Below, piece after piece: positions 26,566-36,334 of a stretch of 64,000 nt of DNA. Below the pieces are notes generated by a model. That model searched no databases. It was not told the DNA's origin and was given only the letters and a program-made list of their open reading frames with translations. The DNA lies in NCBI RefSeq assembly GCF_004000745.1, contig NZ_BILV01000010.1:61984-125983 (forward strand), in the 5' to 3' direction. This DNA comes from Paenibacillus barengoltzii NBRC 101215 (GTDB lineage: Bacteria; Bacillota; Bacilli; Paenibacillales; Paenibacillaceae). Numbering within the stretch: position 1 is the first letter of the stretch; each line of letters starts with the position of its first letter. A program made the translations under genes and the position numbers.

Positions 26566-29500
26566 CTATGCTGAAGCGACACGAATATGCTCAATCACAA
26601 CGTCAACCTCGCTCGGGGACTGAACCTCGATCTCGATGGCTTCTGGAGAAACGATCCGCAAGTGCATCCGGGGCAGGCTGGGTTGCGCTTGATTTTCCTC
26701 TGCTGCAACGGCTGCAGGGGATTTCAGACGCCAGGAAACGTCGATTCTGCCGCCGCCTGGAACGGGAACGGTGCCGCGCGCCCAGGTCAATCCGCCGCAT
26801 GGCTGCGGTGCCACGAGCACTCGACTCCATCCGGGCTCCAGGCTGCGAACGCCGAGGACGTAGGCACCTAGGAAATAGGCGGGTCCCGCAGACCAGGCAT
26901 GGCAATGGCTCCGAGTCAGCAGGTCGGCTTTGGCTCGGTTTTCCGTGAAGTTAGGATACATCTCCCAGCAGGTTGTCGCTCCCCAATCGATCATTTGCCC
27001 ATAGCCCTGACGCATATCTTCGATCATGATATCCCATTTGCCCAGTTTCGCCAGCGCTTCGTAGTAGAAGAAGGACATAAACGGACTGCCAATTTGCACG
27101 AAGGAGCTGGGCGGATGCAGAATCAGTCGTTCAACGGAAGCAAGTCTGCGCTTCGCGAGCGTTGCGTCTGCCGTTTGAGCGGTTGCAGAGTTGGAGCTCT
27201 CGTCCTTAACCTGTTCGGGAATGCCGCACAACAGCGCCACAACTTGCGTCTGAATGCTGAAGATGTCAGAGCGCCGCCCATCCGTATGGATGCAATCGAG
27301 ATAGGCTTGTTGTTCTTCCGACCATAAATGCTTGTTGATGGCGGCTGCCAAGCGGTTCGCCTGCTCCGTGTAGAACGCCTCCGCTTCACGATTGCCGAGA
27401 GCCGAAGCAATAGCAGCGGTGGACATCAATGCTTTGACCAGGAACATGTTCTGGTGTGATACGATCCCGTCGTTCGGCTGGTCCAGCGGAGCCCAATCGA
27501 GCAGGTTCCAGCTGCGGATCCATAGTAATCCCCGATCATCCAGCCGCTCTAAATAATGCTTGAGCGTATACTCGATATGGGGGAAAATATCCGCGGCAAA
27601 GGATTTGTCCCCATTATAGCGATACAGCTCCAAGCAGGCGATAATCCAGAAGAATGTCCAGTTCGGAATGACGCTGTTCCATCCGCTCGGCACTTGGTCG
27701 GCGTAAAACGGGGTCTGGAACTTGGAGCCGGGAACCAATCGCAGGCAGCGTTCGACGATCCGGTCAGCCCCAAATAAATAATAGTTGATCAGCGCTTCAT
27801 TCCGGGCATCGCCGACCCAGAAGGTCTGCTCGTACATCGGACAATCAACAAAAGTATCCTCCATACATAGCCGGGTCGTATGTTGGCTGATCTGCCAAAT
27901 GTCATTTAGGCGCGGATCCGATGACTGGAACTGCCCAACCTCAGCGATCGGATAATTGCTTTGCAGCATGCGAATATAGCAGATGCGCACAGGAACCGTT
28001 GCGTTTCGTACGGTGACCTGGCAGTATCGCAGTCCACGCCGCACTGGAGACGTGTACCGCTGGCGTCCCCCGGCGCAGATGTAGCGAAGCGTATGGTCCA
28101 ATCCGTAAGTATCCTGGCGTCGACCTTCATGCATAAACTCGAATCCGTAAAAATCAAGGATCGCCCCCTCCGGCGCTTCAACTTCGAACTCTAAATAACC
28201 TGACAGCTCTCTGCCAAAATCGATCACAAATTCGGTATCTCCATCGGGATACCAAGGGACCTCCGCCAGCTCGAAGCTGGGAATCACCGCTTGTTGCAGC
28301 GTGTTTGGAATCGCTAAAGGGACTTCATCCCTTTTCCACACGGAAAGGATAAAGACATCTTCCTGGCTGACCAGCGCCTCGGGAACCGGACGGAGCCAGT
28401 TCGCAAACGGTACAAGTCCTGCCGCATCTGCGATCTCTCGGGCCCGCAAATAGTCGGGGTGCGCCGGATTCATCGGAGGATTTGGTTTATGGTCGTAACG
28501 GATTCCGCCGTCAAAGGGACCAAGGGTAACAAAGACGGACGAATCGTCTGCTTGAGCGTTTGAGTGTGCTTGTATGAACGTTAGAGGCGATAAGAACTCC
28601 AGCGGCTTCTCGGCATCCACCGCAAAATGATGCCCGCTTCCGTGCGTCCCTCCGCTGACGTCGATCAGCAGGAGATGATCTCCCGGATCAAGCTCAAGGC
28701 GGAGAAAGCGTTCGGGAGCTTCACCTATTAATGACTTCTCATCGTACCAAACCCCGTCCAGACTGCAGCCCCGAAATGTCCCGCCCACATCGATCAGCCC
28801 CAGCGTAGCCGTACATTTCAACGGACAACGCACCACGGTAGCGAGCAATCCGAGAAATTCGGCTGGGTTCGCCGTGTCGGTACTCTCTTCGAAAAATTGA
28901 TTGCGCAGGTCAATAGCCGCCGTATATTGAACGGGCTTAACCTTGCTCAAGCGTTCGATGCGCCGAGGATATACGGTTTCTTCCGTCAAATAGGGAATGT
29001 CCCGGGGAACCGGCATTCCCCAAGGCTCGCAGCCTGCCGGGCCGATGACCGCGGCTGGTTGCCATTCCGGGCCAGGTTGGTAGTCCGGTTGAATCCAGTT
29101 GTCGTCCCACAATCGCGCGTCGATCTTCTCGGCGAAAGCATGCTGACAGGACATTCGCGGGGAACGGCTGTCATGGCCTGAATGCACCACAGTGAACCAC
29201 GTATCGTCTGTTGCTGCTAGGATTTGTGGGCTGCTACCAAGCTCCAATTGGGCCAGCAAGCCCCCGCGTCCCCGCAAATAATAGAAGTTGCTGATTCCAA
29301 AATGCATCACCATGACGGCGATGACGTTCGTTTGTCCTGGTCTCAGCAAATGGCCGATGTCGTATTCATCATAAGCCAGCCGAAACGGCCAGGAGCGCGG
29401 AGGGCCTTGACCAATCCGTTGTCCGTTTACGTACAGGACGTATCTGGAGTCCGCCGTAAGCTTGATCACTACTCGCCCGCTGTTGGCTGCCGTCCACGCA

Positions 29501-29586
29501 AACGTTTTGCGGAAGCAACGCCACTCGTTACGCGGGCTGGATTCACCGGAATGCCAAATCCATTTTCCTTGCCAGAGGGTCTCCAT
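26566..29586 (-). CDS. GH78-family alpha-L-rhamnosidase-like glycoside hydrolase
   Basis: Large (1006 aa) cytoplasmic-looking enzyme without a signal peptide. N-terminal beta-sandwich domains begin with WQGKWIWHSGESSPRNEWRC by segments; the (alpha/alpha)6 catalytic domain carries DCPMYEQTFWVGDARNEA, the GH78 counterpart of the acidic DCP-x-E...GDA motif. A C-terminal beta domain follows HAWSAGPAYFLGAYVLG. Likely removes L-rhamnose from oligosaccharides or glycosides imported by the cell. ATG 29586 follows AAGGAGC at 11 bp. A TATAAT (minus, 29629-29634) without a good -35 suggests an activator-dependent promoter, fitting the AraC neighbour. Confidence 0.82.
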   Translation of the reverse strand: METLWQGKWIWHSGESSPRNEWRCFRKTFAWTAANSGRVVIKLTADSRYVLYVNGQRIGQGPPRSWPFRLAYDEYDIGHLLRPGQTNVIAVMVMHFGISNFYYLRGRGGLLAQLELGSSPQILAATDDTWFTVVHSGHDSRSPRMSCQHAFAEKIDARLWDDNWIQPDYQPGPEWQPAAVIGPAGCEPWGMPVPRDIPYLTEETVYPRRIERLSKVKPVQYTAAIDLRNQFFEESTDTANPAEFLGLLATVVRCPLKCTATLGLIDVGGTFRGCSLDGVWYDEKSLIGEAPERFLRLELDPGDHLLLIDVSGGTHGSGHHFAVDAEKPLEFLSPLTFIQAHSNAQADDSSVFVTLGPFDGGIRYDHKPNPPMNPAHPDYLRAREIADAAGLVPFANWLRPVPEALVSQEDVFILSVWKRDEVPLAIPNTLQQAVIPSFELAEVPWYPDGDTEFVIDFGRELSGYLEFEVEAPEGAILDFYGFEFMHEGRRQDTYGLDHTLRYICAGGRQRYTSPVRRGLRYCQVTVRNATVPVRICYIRMLQSNYPIAEVGQFQSSDPRLNDIWQISQHTTRLCMEDTFVDCPMYEQTFWVGDARNEALINYYLFGADRIVERCLRLVPGSKFQTPFYADQVPSGWNSVIPNWTFFWIIACLELYRYNGDKSFAADIFPHIEYTLKHYLERLDDRGLLWIRSWNLLDWAPLDQPNDGIVSHQNMFLVKALMSTAAIASALGNREAEAFYTEQANRLAAAINKHLWSEEQQAYLDCIHTDGRRSDIFSIQTQVVALLCGIPEQVKDESSNSATAQTADATLAKRRLASVERLILHPPSSFVQIGSPFMSFFYYEALAKLGKWDIMIEDMRQGYGQMIDWGATTCWEMYPNFTENRAKADLLTRSHCHAWSAGPAYFLGAYVLGVRSLEPGWSRVLVAPQPCGGLTWARGTVPVPGGGRIDVSWRLKSPAAVAAEENQAQPSLPRMHLRIVSPEAIEIEVQSPSEVDVVIEHIRVASA

Positions 29587-29751
29587 CGGTATGCTCGCTC
29601 CTTCTCACACGAAAATGTAATCCCTTTCATTATAAAAGAGGCACCTGAGGAACAGGGGAGGGGGAAAACGTACGAAAGAGGGGGATTCCGGACATTTCCA
29701 GGGCAATGATGAATTGTCTTCTAGGCAAAAAAACAGGTTGAGGGCAGGATG

Positions 29752-29780
29752 TTGACATGAGGGAGGCAATAAGATATAAC
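29752..29780 (+). promoter_or_regulatory. Sigma-A promoter of the ileS T-box transcript
   Basis: TTGACA (29752-29757), 17-bp spacer, TATAAC (29775-29780). Transcription would start near 29787 and enter the T-box leader. Confidence 0.8.
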
Positions 29781-29799
29781 TATTTACATATTGTACTTG

Positions 29800-30138
29800 C
29801 ATAAAGAATCATTCGATGATGGGACCAGTACGCCGTGTTGTTGTTCCCCAGAGAGTTGGCATCCTGCTGAAAGCCAACGTTCAATGCGCGGACGGAATAT
29901 CCTCCCGGAGAAGCAAGGCTGAACTTAAATGTGATTCAAATGCCAACATTTTGAATCTCTGCTTAGTAAGCTTTGCCGGTTGTCGGCCGTTATACCGACC
30001 CCATATGAAGCGTATGGGATCAAGGTGTCATGCCTAAGATGCGGCTCGTCCTTCGGACAGCTGTGTATAACAAGCATGAAACAAGGGTGGTAACGCGAGC
30101 TAATGCCTCGTCCCTTCTAGGGACGGGGCTTTGTTATT
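29800..30138 (+). promoter_or_regulatory. T-box riboswitch leader, isoleucine-specific
   Basis: tRNA-sensing leader of ileS. The Stem I distal region reads CAGAGAGTTGGCATCCTGC and GCTGAAAGCCAAC. The specifier loop GGAATATCCTCCCGGAG places codon ATC (Ile) at 29900-29902. The T-box sequence AAGGGTGGTAACGCG spans 30083-30097; its TGGT pairs with the ACCA end of uncharged tRNA-Ile. The terminator hairpin is CCTCGTCCC (30106-30114) with GGGACGGGG (30120-30128) and a T-rich tail. Uncharged tRNA-Ile should switch the structure to antitermination and raise ileS expression. Confidence 0.93.
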
Positions 30139-30170
30139 TTTACAGGTTGATTAAAGAAAGGAAGAGAAGT

Positions 30171-33100
30171 ATGAAGAAGGTTGACGTCAAAGAAAATGCG
30201 CGGGCTCGCGACCTGCGGATTCTGGACAAATGGAGCCGCGAAAATACGTTTAAAAAGAGTATCGAAAATCGGGCGGGCCGGCCGAATTACGTTTTTTTTG
30301 AAGGACCGCCTACCGCTAACGGCTTGCCGCATATCGGTCACGTGTTAGGCCGCGTCATCAAGGACTTCGTTGGCCGCTACCAAACGATGAAAGGCTATCG
30401 CGTTGTCCGCAAAGCGGGCTGGGATACGCACGGATTGCCGGTCGAGCTGGGCGTAGAGAAGGAGCTTGGCATCTCGGGCAAGCAGGAGATCGAGAAGTAC
30501 GGTATCGAGGAATTCGTGAAAAAATGTAAAGACAGCGTGTTTGGCTACGAAAAGCAATGGCGGGAATTTACCGAAGCGATTGCGTACTGGGTGGATCTCG
30601 ACGATCCGTACATCACCCTGAACAACAGCTACATCGAAAGCGTGTGGAACATCCTGGCGACGATCCACGACAAAGGCCTGCTGTACCGCGGCCATCGCGT
30701 CAGCCCGTATTGCCCATGCTGCCAAACGTCGCTCAGTTCCCACGAAGTGGCGCAAGGGTATGAGGATGTGAAGGATCTCAGTGCCACAGCGAAGTTCAAG
30801 CTGACCGACACCGGCGAATATGTACTGGCTTGGACGACCACGCCTTGGACACTTCCGTCTCACGTGGCATTGGCTGTGAATCCAGACATGGAATACGCCC
30901 GTGTACAGCAGGAAGACGGTGTATATATCGTTGCGAAGAACCTGGTTGAGAAAGTCATGAAAGGCGATTACACGGTATTGTCGACGCACAAAGGTTCGGA
31001 ATTCGTTGGCAAAACCTATACGCCGCCGTTTACCTACATCAAAGCGGATAACATTAACGTGATCGTTGGTGCTTCGTTCGTTACGGATGCCAGCGGTACA
31101 GGGATCGTTCACATGGCACCGGCTCACGGGGAGGACGACTACCGCACTTGCCGCGAGAACGGCATCACCTTTGTCAGCGTTGTGAACGGTCAAGGCCGCT
31201 ATACGGACGTGGTAACCGATTTCGCAGGCCGTTTCGTCAAGGACTGCGACCTTGACATCGTTAAGATGCTTTCCGAGCAAGGAACGCTGTACAGCAAAGA
31301 GAAATACGAGCACAGCTACCCGCACTGCTGGCGTTGTAAATCGCCGCTGCTCTACTATGCGATGGAGAGCTGGTTTATCGAAACAACAGCCATTAAGGAT
31401 CAGCTGATTGCCAACAACAATTCCGTGGACTGGTATCCAGGGCATGTTCGTGAAGGCCGCTTCGGGAAGTTCCTCGAAGAGCTGGTCGATTGGAATATCA
31501 GCCGGAACCGCTATTGGGGGACGCCGCTGAACGTGTGGGTTTGCCCGGATTGCGGCGGACAATTCGCTCCGCACAGCATCGCCGAGCTGCGGGAGCATGC
31601 GGTAGGCCATGTCAGCGAGGATTTGGAGCTGCATAAACCGTACGTTGACGAAGTGAAGGTTCATTGCCCGCATTGCGAAGGCGGCGTGATGGAACGGACG
31701 AGCGAAGTCATCGACGTTTGGTTCGACAGCGGTTCGATGCCGTTTGCGCAGCATCATTATCCGTTTGAGAACCAAGAGACGTTCGCGGAGCAATTCCCGG
31801 CAGATATGATCTGCGAAGGGATCGACCAAACGCGCGGCTGGTTCTACAGCTTGTTGGCCGTGTCCACGCTGTTCACTGGCAAAGCGCCTTACAAAGCCGT
31901 GATTGCCACCGGCCACGTGCTGGACGAAAACGGGCAGAAAATGTCCAAATCCAAAGGCAATGTCATCGATCCTTGGGAAATTATCAACGAGTTTGGCACG
32001 GACGCGTTCCGCTGGGCACTCTTGTCCGACAGCGCGCCTTGGAACAGCAAACGGTTCTCCAAAGGCATCGTAGCTGAAGCCAAATCGAAAGTCGTAGATA
32101 CGCTGGTGAACACCCATGCGTTCCTGACGCTGTATGCCGGGATCGACGGCTATAAACCGGAAGAGCATGCTTACCGTCCTTCCGAGAATAAGCTGGACCG
32201 CTGGATTCTGTCCCGTCTGAACAGCTTAATTCAAGTGGTCGACAAAGGCCTGGCGGTGAACGACTTCGTGAACTCCTCGCAAGCGATCGAAGGATTTATC
32301 GATGAGCTCAGTAACTGGTATATCCGCCGTTCCCGCGACCGGTTCTGGGGCAGCGGCCTGAACGATGACAAATTGTCCGCTTACCAAACGCTGACTCACG
32401 TATTGCTCACCCTATCCAAAGTGATCGCGCCGTTTGCGCCGTTGATCGCTGAGGACATTTTCACCAACTTGGGCGGCGGGGAAAGCGTCCACCTGGCCGA
32501 TTATCCGCAAGCGGATGAATCGCTGATCGATCTTGCACTGGAGCAAGACATGGAGAGCGCACGGCAAATCGTTGAGCTGGCCCGCAACGTCCGTAACGAG
32601 AGCGGCATCAAAACGCGTCAGCCGTTGTCCAGCCTGATCGTCTCCATGGACCGGGAGTTTGCGGTGAGCGAATATGAAGACATCATCAAGGAAGAGATCA
32701 ACGTCAAAGCGATCGACATCGAAACGAGCGACAGCGGTTTTGTTGATTTCACATTGAAGTTGAACCTGAAGGTGGCCGGGAAGAAATACGGTAAAAACGT
32801 CGGCTTCCTGCAAGGCTACCTGAAAAATCTCGCGCCGGAGCAAACCCGCGCCATCGTGGAGCAAGGTCAATTTTCCGTGACTTCGCCGGAAGGCGAAGAG
32901 CTGACGGTCACTGCGGACGAATTGCTCGTTGAGAAACAAGCGAAGCCGGGTTACGCCTCCGCTTCCGGTTACGGCTTAACCGTTGCGCTGAACACGGACA
33001 TCACGCCGGAGCTGGAACAAGAAGGCTGGGTGCGTGAAGTCGTCCGCGCGGTGCAGGATACCCGGAAGAAGCTGGATCTGCCGATCGAGAAACGGGTACA

Positions 33101-33266
33101 CCTCACCTTGGATGTTGACGATGAATTAAAAGCAGCCATCACCGCATTTGAACATGTGCTGCGTGAGAACGTCTTGATCACGGACGTCGCCTTCGGCAAG
33201 CCGCAAGGCCAGGCTGAAACGGTAGATCTCGGCAGCAAAACCATCGCGATTTCAATTGATGCGTAA
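30171..33266 (+). CDS. ileS: Isoleucyl-tRNA synthetase, long (IleS2-like) type
   Basis: Charges tRNA-Ile. Class I motifs: HIGH in GLPHIGHVLG (about residue 50) and KMSKSKGN. The CP1 editing domain contains TWTTTPWTLPSHVAL, and paired Cys motifs CPCC, CWRC, CPDC and CPHC suggest zinc sites. At 1031 aa and with FFEGPPTANGLPHIGH it resembles the eukaryote-like IleS2 class rather than the ~920-aa bacterial IleS1; IleS2 enzymes are typically less sensitive to mupirocin. The start is ATG 30171 after GAAAGGAAGAG; the frame is open further upstream through the T-box leader but lacks a ribosome binding site. Confidence 0.95.
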   Translation: MKKVDVKENARARDLRILDKWSRENTFKKSIENRAGRPNYVFFEGPPTANGLPHIGHVLGRVIKDFVGRYQTMKGYRVVRKAGWDTHGLPVELGVEKELGISGKQEIEKYGIEEFVKKCKDSVFGYEKQWREFTEAIAYWVDLDDPYITLNNSYIESVWNILATIHDKGLLYRGHRVSPYCPCCQTSLSSHEVAQGYEDVKDLSATAKFKLTDTGEYVLAWTTTPWTLPSHVALAVNPDMEYARVQQEDGVYIVAKNLVEKVMKGDYTVLSTHKGSEFVGKTYTPPFTYIKADNINVIVGASFVTDASGTGIVHMAPAHGEDDYRTCRENGITFVSVVNGQGRYTDVVTDFAGRFVKDCDLDIVKMLSEQGTLYSKEKYEHSYPHCWRCKSPLLYYAMESWFIETTAIKDQLIANNNSVDWYPGHVREGRFGKFLEELVDWNISRNRYWGTPLNVWVCPDCGGQFAPHSIAELREHAVGHVSEDLELHKPYVDEVKVHCPHCEGGVMERTSEVIDVWFDSGSMPFAQHHYPFENQETFAEQFPADMICEGIDQTRGWFYSLLAVSTLFTGKAPYKAVIATGHVLDENGQKMSKSKGNVIDPWEIINEFGTDAFRWALLSDSAPWNSKRFSKGIVAEAKSKVVDTLVNTHAFLTLYAGIDGYKPEEHAYRPSENKLDRWILSRLNSLIQVVDKGLAVNDFVNSSQAIEGFIDELSNWYIRRSRDRFWGSGLNDDKLSAYQTLTHVLLTLSKVIAPFAPLIAEDIFTNLGGGESVHLADYPQADESLIDLALEQDMESARQIVELARNVRNESGIKTRQPLSSLIVSMDREFAVSEYEDIIKEEINVKAIDIETSDSGFVDFTLKLNLKVAGKKYGKNVGFLQGYLKNLAPEQTRAIVEQGQFSVTSPEGEELTVTADELLVEKQAKPGYASASGYGLTVALNTDITPELEQEGWVREVVRAVQDTRKKLDLPIEKRVHLTLDVDDELKAAITAFEHVLRENVLITDVAFGKPQGQAETVDLGSKTIAISIDA

Positions 33267-33315
33267 GTACCTGAATGGAGCTTTTCCAGGAAGGTCATAA
33301 TAATAGCAATTGAAG

Positions 33316-33366
33316 CAAACGAGCCTGCGCTCTCCTGTAAAAGGGGAACGGGCTCGTTTGTGTTTT
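33316..33366 (+). terminator. Terminator after ileS
   Basis: CAAACGAGCC (33316-33325) pairs with GGCTCGTTTG (33351-33360), with a 25-base loop that may fold further, followed by TGTTTT. Confidence 0.7.
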
Positions 33367-33399
33367 GGGATACACTGGGGAGCAAAGGATGGGTTGTTC

Positions 33400-33771
33400 A
33401 TGATTCGTCGAAAACCGAGGCCTGAACCAGAGACACCTGCGGCGCCTGAGGCTGCAGAACCTTTGCCGAATACGCCGGAGGAGCAGATGAACGCCGTATA
33501 CCGTCTGACCTTGAAGTGGACCCGGCAGTTAGAGAAATCGCGGATCACCGAGTACATCCAACTGCTGAACCGCCCGTGGCGCATGGTTTGGCTAAGCCTG
33601 TTGTCCGGAATTGCCCGCGGGGTGGGAATCGCGATTGGGTTTACTTTTTTTGCGGCAACGATCATCTACGTCCTGCAGCTCTTGGGGGCACTGAACTTAC
33701 CGATCATCGGCGATTATATCGCGGACATCGTGCGGATTGTGCAAAGACAGATGGAGCTTAATACGTATTAG
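33400..33771 (+). CDS. DUF5665-type small membrane protein
   Basis: 123-aa protein with a Pro/Glu-rich N-terminus, an amphipathic segment (YRLTLKWTRQLEKSRITEYIQL) and one strong hydrophobic region (GIAIGFTFFAATIIYVLQLL). This layout fits the DUF5665 family of small sporeformer membrane proteins; function unknown. ATG 33400 follows AAAGGATGG. Its 3' end overlaps the convergent DksA-like gene by 14 bp. Confidence 0.75.
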   Translation: MIRRKPRPEPETPAAPEAAEPLPNTPEEQMNAVYRLTLKWTRQLEKSRITEYIQLLNRPWRMVWLSLLSGIARGVGIAIGFTFFAATIIYVLQLLGALNLPIIGDYIADIVRIVQRQMELNTY

Positions 33772-34495
33772 GTCCGGTTCCGAGCGAATCCTCGCTGTCC
33801 AAATGCTCCGTGGCACTCATATGTTTCCGGTAAACGCCGTTGCGGTAAAAGCAAACATTCTTGCCATAGATATCTGTGGCAACAAAGGATTCGTAAGGCT
33901 CCACAAATCCATCGAGCTCATCGGAGGCTTCGATTTCCATATCATTATAATCATCGATTTCCCGATCCTCGGCCATCGCCGGTGAATTCGAGGTTCCATA
34001 GCTCTCAACGATTTGCCAAGCATCCTCCCCGTCAAAGCCATTCTGATCCTCGCGTTCATCCAAGCTCGTGCGGCCAAACGGCGGAGATAAGAAGATTTCC
34101 TCGATCGGCCGTTTGGCGGATACGAACGATTGCGGACTGTGATCTTTACAATACGCTGTTTCCGGGATGGCGCGGAGCCGTTCATAGCTGATCGGCTTGC
34201 CGCACGTTGCGCAGTAGCCGTAGCTGCCATCCTCGATTCGTTCAAGTGCATCCTCAACCCGGGCCAGATGCATTTCATGATGCTCGGTCAGGGCCAAATC
34301 TTTGCCCCGTTCAAAGACTTCGGATCCGAGATCCCCGGGGTGATTATCGATCTGGCTCAGCTCATTGGTATTATCGCGCATCGATTCATTCATTCCATAA
34401 TGATCATTGTCAGATAATTGCTCGGTTAAAGCAGACTTGGTTTCCTGCAGTTTCGCGGTAAGCTCCGCGAGCTGGGCTTTCGTTAAATGCGGCAT
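33758..34495 (-). CDS. TraR/DksA-type zinc-finger protein, YteA-like
   Basis: 245-aa protein with an N-terminal coiled coil (LTKAQLAELTAKLQETKSAL) and a DksA-like zinc finger GYCATCGKPISYERLRAIPE with two Cys, then a further Cys at YCKDH. The C-terminal acidic extension is typical of YteA-type proteins found in sporeformers; B. subtilis YlyA in the same genomic position binds RNA polymerase. ATG 34495 is preferred over upstream codons because GGAAGGAGC lies 8 bp before it. Convergent with the DUF5665 gene. Confidence 0.85.
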   Translation of the reverse strand: MPHLTKAQLAELTAKLQETKSALTEQLSDNDHYGMNESMRDNTNELSQIDNHPGDLGSEVFERGKDLALTEHHEMHLARVEDALERIEDGSYGYCATCGKPISYERLRAIPETAYCKDHSPQSFVSAKRPIEEIFLSPPFGRTSLDEREDQNGFDGEDAWQIVESYGTSNSPAMAEDREIDDYNDMEIEASDELDGFVEPYESFVATDIYGKNVCFYRNGVYRKHMSATEHLDSEDSLGTGPNTY

Positions 34496-34705
34496 GTGGT
34501 TGCTCCTTCCTTCCTGCATCTAGAGCGGTGATTTGTAACGTCTCTCCTAGCGGTATTTTGTGCAGAACCATGACGAAATACCTAAGGAAAATCCTTTCGC
34601 GCATGGACGGGCCATTTCCGGCTGTGCTACAATATACAAGGCTTAGAAGAGGAATATCCTGCCGCTTGGTGCGAGCGGGAAATGAAAAACGAGGTGACGG
34701 ACCGC

Positions 34706-35200
34706 GTGGTATACTTTTTGATTGCATTAATCGTTTTTCTGGTGGATCAAGGCACGAAATATTGGATTGCAACCGGAATGACGATCGGGGAACAAATCCC
34801 GGTGATCGGCAACTTTTTCTTGATTACCTCCCATCGGAACCGCGGCGCGGCGTTTGGCATTTTGCAGGATCAACGCTGGTTTTTTATTGTGGTGACTACG
34901 GTTGTGGTGCTTGGGATCATCTGGTATTTGCTTAAAATAAAAAATCAACCCAACAAAATGCTGCCGGTAGCGTTGTCTCTGGTACTTGGCGGAGCCATCG
35001 GCAATTTTCTCGATCGTGCCGTCAGTGGGGAAGTCGTTGATTTTCTGATGTTTAATTTCGGTTCGTACACGTTCCCGATTTTTAACGTTGCGGATTCTTG
35101 CATCGTTATTGGCGTGGCGCTGATCATTTTGGATTCACTGCTGGAGCTTCGCCGGGAGAAGCAAGCCGCAACACCACAGGAGCATGAGGAAAACGTATGA
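34706..35200 (+). CDS. lspA: Lipoprotein signal peptidase LspA
   Basis: Membrane aspartyl protease cleaving prolipoproteins, needed for the lipoproteins encoded at 50.5, 55.4 and 62.0 kb. Four hydrophobic helices; catalytic motifs GAIGNFLDRAVSGEVVDFL and FPIFNVADSCIVIG carry the two Asp residues. GTG 34706 (MVYFLIALIVFLVDQGTKYW) is chosen since GAGGTGACG precedes it by 7 bp and its length (164 aa) matches the family. ATG 34682 is possible. The stop overlaps the next start (ATGA). Confidence 0.94.
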   Translation: MVYFLIALIVFLVDQGTKYWIATGMTIGEQIPVIGNFFLITSHRNRGAAFGILQDQRWFFIVVTTVVVLGIIWYLLKIKNQPNKMLPVALSLVLGGAIGNFLDRAVSGEVVDFLMFNFGSYTFPIFNVADSCIVIGVALIILDSLLELRREKQAATPQEHEENV

Positions 35201-36144
35201 GTTTGGATCAAACGCTAGAGGATTTTGAAGAAGAGAAGCTTGAGTGGGTGGCCGGACCGGCTGACGCGAAAGAGCGAATCGATAAATTTGCAAAAACGCA
35301 GCTGGGCGAAGAGTTCTCCCGCAGCCAGATTCAGCTGTGGATTGAAGCGGGGAACTTGGTTGTAAATGGGGCGTCGGTGAAAGCCAATTACAAGCTGGCC
35401 GAAGGCGACCGCATCGTACTGGTGATTCCGGAGGCAGAGCCTACGGAAATTGTACCGGAAGACATACCGCTGGACATTTATTATGAAGACAGTGATGTGA
35501 TCGTCGTTAACAAGCCGCGCGGCATGGTCGTGCACCCGGCACCGGGACATACTTCCGGCACGCTGGTGAACGCCTTGATGTTCCACTGCAAGGATCTGTC
35601 GGGAATCAATGGCGAGCTTCGGCCTGGGATCGTGCATCGGATCGATAAGGACACCTCAGGTCTCATTATGGCAGCGAAGAACGATAAGGCCCATGCCTCG
35701 TTGGCCGCTCAACTGAAGGCGCATACGGTGACGCGGAAATATTATGCTTTGGTTCACGGCAACGTTAGCCATGACCAAGGCACAGTAGATGCGCCGATTG
35801 GCCGCGATCCCCATGATCGCAAGATGTATACAGTAATTGAACGGAACAGCAAGCATGCGGTTACGCATTTTCATGTGGTGGAGCGATTTGGTGATTATAC
35901 GCTGCTTGAGCTCAAGCTGGAAACGGGACGTACGCATCAAATCCGTGTGCATATGAAGTTTATCGGCCATCCGTTGGTGGGAGACCCGCTGTATGGACGC
36001 AGTAAAGGGATCAAAATGGATGGACAAGCGCTGCACGCTGCTGTGCTCGGTTTTGAGCATCCGGAAGACGGGCGGTATTTGGAGTTTAGTGCACCGATTC
36101 CGGCGGATATGGAAGATGTGCTGCAATCGCTGAGAAATCGCTAA
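35197..36144 (+). CDS. ylyB: RluA/RluD-family 23S rRNA pseudouridine synthase
   Basis: An N-terminal S4 RNA-binding domain (EEFSRSQIQLWIEAGNLVVNG) is followed by the pseudouridine synthase domain. The catalytic Asp lies in HRIDKDTSGL, and the family signature GRTHQIRVHM is near residue 245. It probably modifies 23S rRNA like RluD. 315 aa. ATG 35197 overlaps the lspA stop by 4 bp. The lspA-ylyB order matches B. subtilis. Confidence 0.92.
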   Translation: MSLDQTLEDFEEEKLEWVAGPADAKERIDKFAKTQLGEEFSRSQIQLWIEAGNLVVNGASVKANYKLAEGDRIVLVIPEAEPTEIVPEDIPLDIYYEDSDVIVVNKPRGMVVHPAPGHTSGTLVNALMFHCKDLSGINGELRPGIVHRIDKDTSGLIMAAKNDKAHASLAAQLKAHTVTRKYYALVHGNVSHDQGTVDAPIGRDPHDRKMYTVIERNSKHAVTHFHVVERFGDYTLLELKLETGRTHQIRVHMKFIGHPLVGDPLYGRSKGIKMDGQALHAAVLGFEHPEDGRYLEFSAPIPADMEDVLQSLRNR

Positions 36145-36334
36145 GCCATTGCTTAGATTTGGTGATTTAACCTATAGAATGTTCACCTCCAGGAGACAGC
36201 TTGATCAAAAAGTACAAACGATCAGGTGATTAATCCATTCTCTAAATGGGCCGAATTCCTGCATATTTAAAGTGCGAGTTCGAATCATTTGAGGATGGAT
36301 TTTTTTATGAATACGAAGGAGATGGACGTTTACG

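Noticed and set aside
29816..30037. 73-codon frame in the T-box leader
   Set aside because: Entirely inside Stem I to Stem III of the T-box RNA.
30345..32168. 607-codon open frame antisense to ileS
   Set aside because: It mirrors the codon pattern of the real gene, has no ribosome binding site and no family resemblance.
36145..36334. Riboswitch upstream of dapL
   Set aside because: Only a weak CTTGATC/GATCAGG hairpin was seen; no lysine-riboswitch motifs.
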